A stretch of 64,000 nt of DNA from a bacterium. GTDB taxonomy: Bacteria; Planctomycetota; Planctomycetia; Isosphaerales; Isosphaeraceae. Both the position numbers and the translations under genes were made by a program. Below the pieces are notes generated by a model, which was not told where the DNA came from, did no database searches, and saw only the letters and a program-made list of their open reading frames with translations. Positions 59,129 to 64,000 of this stretch are shown in pieces (within the stretch, counting starts at the first letter, position 1; every line of letters starts with the position of its first letter). The stretch covers positions 1 through 64,000 of the forward strand of contig WGMM01000008.1 in assembly GCA_016125085.1 (NCBI GenBank), in the 5' to 3' direction.

Positions 59129-61627
59129 TCAGTGGTTGAACTGGAATTCCCGTGTGTTGAGAAGTGCCCAGAAGAGGTCTTCGACAATCTCGACAGGGTC
59201 GGCCGCTTTTTCGATCGACTCACGCCAGTGGGCCTTCTCGGTTTCGGTCGGGAATCGTGAAAGCGTTCGAAGGTAAAGGCTTTCGACGATCGAATCGGGC
59301 TCGGGCTCGAGGTCCATCAGTTGTTTCACGTAGCCGCTGACGGCACCGACCTTGCCGTCGACCGTGTCGGACCCGATCCAGAGCAGGCTTTGCCGCAGTG
59401 AGATCTGCGTCGCGCTCGCGGTTCCGCAGGCATCGCGGCGGTCGCAGCGGCCGAGCGTTTCGAGCAGTGGCGATGCCGTAGACGGGTCCTGGATGTCAAT
59501 CGCCCGCGTGCCCGTCGGCTTGTTGGCATAGCGGTTCGGCACGCCCGTCACCTGCGCCAGGGCGTCGGCCGATTGCTGGGCCGAAAGACGCCGGGCCGAT
59601 TGAAAGGCATTGAAGCGGGCGAACAGGTGGTTCGACTCGGTCGGAGCGCTCGACAGCCCATAAGTTCGGCTGGCGACGATCTCGCGAATCATCGGTTTGA
59701 GCCGATAACCTGATTCGCGGAACTTTTTGGCCAGTTCGTCCAGCAGTTCCGGGTGGCTGGGCGGATTCGAGGCTGAGATGTCGTCCGCCGGGTCGACCAG
59801 GCCTGTCGCGAAAAACTGCGACCAGAGCCAATTGACGTAAGCTCGGGCGAAAAACGGATTGTCCGCCCCGGTGATCCATTCGGCCAGGGCCGGCAGCGGG
59901 TCGCTGTCCTTCGGCAATTCCGGCTGTTTGCCTGCCGGAACGTGCGGCGCCACAGGCGACTTCGTCAGCGGATGCACCACCTGCCCTTCGGCGAAGTATC
60001 CGATCCTTAAGCGCGACATCGCATCGCCTGGCTGCGGGGGCACCGGCCGGACCTTGGCGAAGAATGCCGCGAATTCATGAGCCTGGGTCTGTGTCCAGAC
60101 GTCGAAAGGGTGATCATGGCACTGCGCGCAGCGAAGGCGAAGCCCCAGAAAACGCTGGGCGGCCAACTGGCTCGCGGCCACAGGGTCGGCGTTTTCCAGC
60201 GAATAGGCCGCGGCCGCATCAGGCCGTGATGCGGGCATGCCGCGCGTCGTCAGCAAGGCCCGCACGGTGTCGACCCACGGATCGTCCTTGCCGATGCGAT
60301 CCTGCAGCCAGAGCAGGTAAAAAGGTGACGCATTGCCCTGGCGTGCCGAGCTGATCGAAAGCAGATCGCCGAACTTGAGCGACCAGAACCGGACGAAGTC
60401 CGCGTCGGCCAGCAGTGCGTCCACCACTTTGGCTCGTTTTTCGGGGCTCTGATCTTTGACGAATCGCCGAATCTCGGCGGGTTCCGGCAACCGGCCGACG
60501 AGGTCGAGCGTGACCCGGCGCAAGAATGTGGCGTCGTCGGCCGGTTCGCTGGGTGCGACGCCTAACGCTTTCAGGTGATTCACTACGCTTCGATCAATGA
60601 ACGAATCGCCGGCCAGCGGGGCAAGGTCAGAGTCCTGAAGCGTCGACCCGGCGTAGACGATCCGGGCCGTGGCGACATACGAACCGAAACGGGCGACGAT
60701 GTGCGTTTCGCCCGGCTCTTCGACAGAAACCCGGCCGAACGGGTCGACCTTCGCCACGCGATCGTCGAGCGATTTCCAGGCCGACAGGGCAGAGACGTCC
60801 CGCATTGAACCATCGTCGAAAGTCGCCAGGACATGAATCGCCAGCTTCGCCGGCACCGTCGTTTCGACCGATTTCCGCGAGAGTTCGACACCCGTGACCT
60901 TTCGCGGACTCTTGCCTTCGAAGCGTGCCCCCGAACCGATCCAGGCGGCCAGTCGCCCGGCATCGGCCGAATCGGGCTTCAGCGCCTGGCCGCCGCCGTG
61001 CGGAACCTGGCCCGTGGCTTTGAGCAGCACCAGACTGTTCCTGGGCCGGAGCACGTCCACCCGCCGCCCGCCAGCTTCGCGAACGAGACTGCGATGATCC
61101 TGCTCAGCCGCATAGCCGAACAGCGAAAGCTTGAAGCCGTTCTGGCCATCCAGCCGCCCGTGGCAACCGCCCGAATTGCAGCCATGGCGTGTCAGAATGG
61201 GCAAGATCTCATTGGGGAAATCGGCCTCAGAGGGGCGGACATCGACAGTGACGCTCGCCGTCGCATCAGGCCCTGTCTCCGCGATCAGTTTCGTCGTGCC
61301 AGGCTTCACAGGCTGAATCAATCCGTCGCTGTCGATCACGACCGAATCGCCTTCGACTCGCTTCCACTCTTTAGTTTCAGGCACATGGCCGATCGGGCCG
61401 GTCACGCCCGGGGCGGTCACGGTCAGATCCAGACGAAGCTCTTCGACTTTTGGGGCTGTGGCCTGGATGGCTGCGACCTGCGCTGGTTCAGGCTTTGAAG
61501 TCTGGGCCGTCGTGCCGCTGACAGAAGGCGGGGCAGTCGGCGGTGCGGTGGACGAGCCGCTTCGGCCGCATCCGGCAAGGAGCGTCAGGAGCGAAGCACA
61601 GAAAATCGGGGCGAAACTTCTGGACAT
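59129..61627 (-). CDS. DUF1549/DUF1553 lipoprotein with Ig-like domain and CxxCH motif
   Basis: An 832-residue lipoprotein (leader FAPIFCASLLTLLAGCG, lipobox LAGC). Then comes a proline/threonine-rich linker, a Big2-like Ig domain (SEVGGV-type strands; VVIDSDGLIQPVKPGTTKL), a planctomycete cytochrome-like segment with CNSGGCHG, a second Big2-like stretch (GRVSVEEPGETHIVARFGS), DUF1549 (FLRRVTLDLVGRLPEPAEIR, DDPWVDTVRALLTTRGMP) and DUF1553 (ARAYVNWLWSQFFATGLVD, RLKPMIREIVASRTYGLSS). It is the partner of the DUF1501 gene downstream. The family is thought to be an outer-membrane or periplasmic redox/hydrolytic pair. ATG 61627 precedes the lipoprotein leader. Confidence 0.92.
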   Translation of the reverse strand: MSRSFAPIFCASLLTLLAGCGRSGSSTAPPTAPPSVSGTTAQTSKPEPAQVAAIQATAPKVEELRLDLTVTAPGVTGPIGHVPETKEWKRVEGDSVVIDSDGLIQPVKPGTTKLIAETGPDATASVTVDVRPSEADFPNEILPILTRHGCNSGGCHGRLDGQNGFKLSLFGYAAEQDHRSLVREAGGRRVDVLRPRNSLVLLKATGQVPHGGGQALKPDSADAGRLAAWIGSGARFEGKSPRKVTGVELSRKSVETTVPAKLAIHVLATFDDGSMRDVSALSAWKSLDDRVAKVDPFGRVSVEEPGETHIVARFGSYVATARIVYAGSTLQDSDLAPLAGDSFIDRSVVNHLKALGVAPSEPADDATFLRRVTLDLVGRLPEPAEIRRFVKDQSPEKRAKVVDALLADADFVRFWSLKFGDLLSISSARQGNASPFYLLWLQDRIGKDDPWVDTVRALLTTRGMPASRPDAAAAYSLENADPVAASQLAAQRFLGLRLRCAQCHDHPFDVWTQTQAHEFAAFFAKVRPVPPQPGDAMSRLRIGYFAEGQVVHPLTKSPVAPHVPAGKQPELPKDSDPLPALAEWITGADNPFFARAYVNWLWSQFFATGLVDPADDISASNPPSHPELLDELAKKFRESGYRLKPMIREIVASRTYGLSSAPTESNHLFARFNAFQSARRLSAQQSADALAQVTGVPNRYANKPTGTRAIDIQDPSTASPLLETLGRCDRRDACGTASATQISLRQSLLWIGSDTVDGKVGAVSGYVKQLMDLEPEPDSIVESLYLRTLSRFPTETEKAHWRESIEKAADPVEIVEDLFWALLNTREFQFNH

Positions 61628-61866
61628 GGCAGCACCGTTTCGCGAACGAGCCTTACCTGACCGAATATCGTATGCATACACTTCCATGGTAACCCGTCCC
61701 GTGCGGAAAACCTAGCGAACTTCCCGGCGAGATTCCGGCGGATTCCGAACGATTTCATGCCCGGCTTTTTCATACCCAGAAGGGCACAAAATCGCTATCA
61801 TGCTGACGAAGCGAAAAATCGCTACGACACGAGATCGTCCGAACCGACGCAACCGCCGAGCCATCG

Positions 61867-62679
61867 ATGAGCGACACCCACGAACCGACCTCCGAGCCAC
61901 GCCTGAGTATTCTGACCGAGCCCAAGGTTTATTTGATGGGCCAGCAGGTGACCGACCCGGCGGTCATTCAGGAATTCCTCGACGACCACGAAGTCGGCAA
62001 GTGGACGACCGACTCCGAAGTCGGCGGCGAAAAGCTCGTCGAAGTCGCCGGGCGTGTCTGCTATATGTCATTCGCCAAGCCCCGGCCCGGCGGCAATCAG
62101 GCCTATATTCATCACATTCTGGAAGTCGGCCACGGCTCGGTGCTTGAGCATGCCGTGTTCAGCCTGCTCGTTACAGGAGTGTCGCGGTCGCTTACCCATG
62201 AACTCGTCCGCCACCGGGCTGGCTTCGGCTATTCGCAGCTTTCGCAGCGGTTCGTCGACGAGTCGGACTGCGCCTTCGTCGAGCCGAAAGTCATCGCCGA
62301 CGACCCCGAGCTGCACGCCATCTGGATGGAAGCCGTTACCGCAGCCCAGGAATCGTACAAGAAACTCTCGGACGGGCTTGCCGCACGGATGGCCGATATC
62401 GAGGATCGAACGCTGCGCCGGAAGCGGGCCCGCGAGGCCGCCCGCAGCGTGCTGCCGAACGCCACAGAGACGAAGATCTTCGTGACCGGCAACGCCCGTG
62501 CCCTGCGGCACTTCATCGAGATGCGCGGCGACGTTGCCGCCGACGCCGAAATCCGCCGCCTGGCGATCGCCGTTCTGCGCGTGTTGCAAAAGGCCTCGCC
62601 GAACCTCTTCGGCGACTACGAAATGGTCGACCAGCCCGACGGCGTCCCGGCCGTGCGCACACCGTTCAAAAAGGTGTGA
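61867..62679 (+). CDS. thyX: FAD-dependent thymidylate synthase ThyX
   Basis: Makes dTMP from dUMP with methylene-tetrahydrofolate, FAD and NADPH, 270 residues. The signature is RHRAGFGYSQLSQRF. Compared with the canonical RHRX7S, it has eight residues between RHR and the serine that precedes QR. Other signatures: GHGSVLEHAVFSLLVTGVSR near the dUMP site, ARSVLPNATETKIFVTGNAR and LRHFIEMRGDVAADAEIRRL. ATG 61867 is the natural start. ThyA is not in the window. It is divergent from the DUF1549 gene. Confidence 0.94.
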   Translation: MSDTHEPTSEPRLSILTEPKVYLMGQQVTDPAVIQEFLDDHEVGKWTTDSEVGGEKLVEVAGRVCYMSFAKPRPGGNQAYIHHILEVGHGSVLEHAVFSLLVTGVSRSLTHELVRHRAGFGYSQLSQRFVDESDCAFVEPKVIADDPELHAIWMEAVTAAQESYKKLSDGLAARMADIEDRTLRRKRAREAARSVLPNATETKIFVTGNARALRHFIEMRGDVAADAEIRRLAIAVLRVLQKASPNLFGDYEMVDQPDGVPAVRTPFKKV

Positions 62680-62925
62680 TTCGACGGAAGTCCGAGAATC
62701 CAACGAAGGGCAAAATACGAGCTGGATGCGTCAGCGACGAAAATGCATTTTGCCGAACGGGGCACTGGTATTTTATCGCTTTCGAACAGGCACGAGGTCG
62801 CCGCGATTCTGGCATGCCCGGTGTTACTGAAATGCGTCCGTCACTGACCCTTCCGGCGCATTGAAGCTCTTCGCCCGGCTTGAACTCTTCGGCTGATGTT
62901 CTGCTTTATATCTAATGAGGGCAGA
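62680..62925. other. Intergenic region after thyX
   Basis: No gene is supported. A hairpin GGGCAAAAT (62708-62716) against GCATTTTGCC (62744-62753) lies 30 bases after the thyX stop and may be a weak terminator. Two small plus-strand frames here lack ribosome binding sites. Confidence 0.35.
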
Positions 62926-63516
62926 TCAGTTCTTCGTTTTCTTAGGCTTCCATTTCCTCTTTTGGATTTTCGCGAGCATATTTTCCAAGTCATTTCGAAC
63001 GTCAGCGTAGCGCTCGTCTTCGATCAGCTTTTTCGCCTCTTCGACTTGTCTCGTGTCCCCGATTTTGGTCAAGGCAAAGATGATTGCCCAGCGACAAGAT
63101 CCCTCCGGTCTCTCTGGAGAATGGAGCTTTTTCAGTTCCTGCATCAATACGACCGGGGCTTCTGTATTCTTCGCCTCATTGCAGATTAGGGCTCTGGCAA
63201 TCCATTCTTTGTTCTGAGTCATATACGGAAGCTGAAAGTGATCGATGAGCGTATCAATCAAGTGAGGATAAGTGAAACCACGTTCATGATGTACAAGTCC
63301 CCAGACACCGATATTACCGCCAGCGAATGTGACACCGTGCTTTTTGTTCACTTCCGTCAATGCGCGATTCAATGGCTTTTGATCAATCTCGATCAGATTG
63401 GCGATCCGGCGAGTCTCGTCGTAACGTTTTTCCAAGTTTTCTTTGTTGATTCTTGCGGATTCGGCCAGTTCCGCCTGCTTGCTTGCATCCGCTTCGCTCT
63501 TTTTTCGTGCTGCCAT
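62926..63516 (-). CDS. Hypothetical helical protein
   Basis: A 196-residue, strongly charged protein: N-terminus MAARKKSEADASKQAELAE with coiled-coil-like ENLEKRYDETRRIANLIEID; a middle part HFQLPYMTQNKEWIARALIC; then HEAT-like helices (APVVLMQELKKLHSPERPEG, TKIGDTRQVEEAKKLIEDER); a basic tail KRKWKPKKTKN. No catalytic motif or export signal. It might be a HEAT-type scaffold or an immunity-like protein. The base composition is AT-richer than core genes, hinting at foreign origin. Confidence 0.68.
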   Translation of the reverse strand: MAARKKSEADASKQAELAESARINKENLEKRYDETRRIANLIEIDQKPLNRALTEVNKKHGVTFAGGNIGVWGLVHHERGFTYPHLIDTLIDHFQLPYMTQNKEWIARALICNEAKNTEAPVVLMQELKKLHSPERPEGSCRWAIIFALTKIGDTRQVEEAKKLIEDERYADVRNDLENMLAKIQKRKWKPKKTKN

Positions 63517-63622
63517 GATCCAAGTCCTTCGACACCATCAATTCTGCCTAAACTTATGACCACGCGAAAGGATAGCTTAAGTAGATTCGGAATGCAAATC
63601 GCGGATTTAGGACGGGAAAAAC

Positions 63623-63667
63623 AAAGGGGACGGGGGTCATTTCTGAAAAATGACCCCCGTCCCCTTA
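63623..63667. repeat. AAAGGGGACGGGGGTC palindrome, copy 3
   Basis: AAAGGGGACGGGGGTCATTT (63623-63642) pairs with AAATGACCCCCGTCCCCTT (63649-63667) around a short loop. It lies between a minus-strand gene start (63516) and a minus-strand stop (63783). Same arms as copies 1 and 2. Confidence 0.85.
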
Positions 63668-63782
63668 TCCCCTTTTCTACGCCGAAAACGCCGTCGGCCC
63701 CGCGGGTTGGCCGCGGAGCCTTCGGCGTCTGGCGATGATTTCCGCATGGTGCGGGCTGCGGTGACCGGGCGGGTTCGCCCGA

Positions 63783-64000
63783 TCAGCCGAAGAGGTTCCG
63801 GAACATGCCGGTCCGCTTGCGGGTCGGCTGCTGGAGGTTGCTGGCCAAGGTCGGGTTGATGACCGGAACCTGGCGGTTCATGGCCGAAGCACCCTGGATC
63901 GTCGAGCTGGTATTGCCGCTGGTCGGGTTGTTGGCGACCAGGGTCTTCAGGGCTTCCAGCAGGGCGGCCGAGTTGTCGGTCGTGGAGCCTGTTCCGGTGC
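63783..64000 (-). CDS. C-terminal part of a hypothetical protein (runs off the window)
   Basis: Read on the minus strand from the right edge, an open frame of 72 codons ends at the TGA at 63783-63785. The peptide is low in complexity: STTDNSAALLEALKTLVANN, PTSGNTSSTIQGASAMNR, then VINPTLASNLQQPTRKRTGM and FRNLFG. It is rich in Asn, Ser and Thr, as at the ends of exported planctomycete proteins. The codon bias is that of a genuine gene. The 5' part is outside the window, so no function can be given. Confidence 0.65.
   Translation of the reverse strand, partial: TGTGSTTDNSAALLEALKTLVANNPTSGNTSSTIQGASAMNRQVPVINPTLASNLQQPTRKRTGMFRNLFG

Overview
The window looks like a stretch of planctomycete chromosome. 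The best evidence is two gene sets found almost only in Planctomycetes and relatives: a DUF1587/1592/1588/1585 cytochrome-type protein with a DUF1552 partner (38959-44387), and a DUF1549/1553 protein with a DUF1501 partner (57772-61627). A PVC-type membrane dehydrogenase with HEAT-like and CxxCH parts (44611-47649) agrees. The GC-rich core, ATG/GTG/TTG starts and many secreted proteins of unknown role fit. A Gemmata-like lineage is possible but is only an inference.

Layout. 1-9335: a 23-residue-repeat protein, a methyltransferase, tsaB, a metallophosphoesterase, yidC, mnmE and a small exported protein. 9428-13854: a SAM-I riboswitch with a terminator hairpin, followed by a threonine-synthase-like PLP enzyme, a ThiS/MoaD-like carrier ending in GG, a ThiF/MoeB-like E1 enzyme and a cysteine desulfurase-like enzyme. 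This is the most interesting system here. A SAM sensor in front of a sulfur-carrier machine suggests protein-thiocarboxylate-dependent homocysteine/methionine synthesis using a ThrC-fold enzyme. 13911-30812: dacB, a VOC protein, a PutA-type proline oxidase, a YbaK deacylase, RNase P RNA, the complete succinate dehydrogenase operon, a helix-hairpin-helix protein with uvrB, nadC with a flavoprotein, and zwf.

30813-38958 is an accessory island between zwf and the DUF1552 gene. Every gene in it reads on the minus strand. It is rich in dispersed repeats: three ~230 bp copies, one pair of ~140 bp copies, two ~150 bp inverted-repeat elements, and one attC-like palindrome. A decayed copy of the DUF1552 3' end lies on its left and a decayed copy of the zwf 3' end on its right, as expected if a zwf-DUF1552 junction was duplicated and DNA accumulated between the copies.

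38959-64000: the two planctomycete gene sets, an alpha/beta hydrolase, a TlpA-like thioredoxin protein, ribBA, a TPR protein, hrpB, tRNA-Cys, a YjhG/YagF-type dehydratase, thyX, a hypothetical protein, and the 3' end of a gene that leaves the window. Palindromes with arms of the AAAGGGGACGGGGGTC type recur between genes.

Starts were chosen from ribosome binding sites and family lengths; where I moved one, the entry says so. All assignments were made by reading the sequence. No database search or folding program was run.
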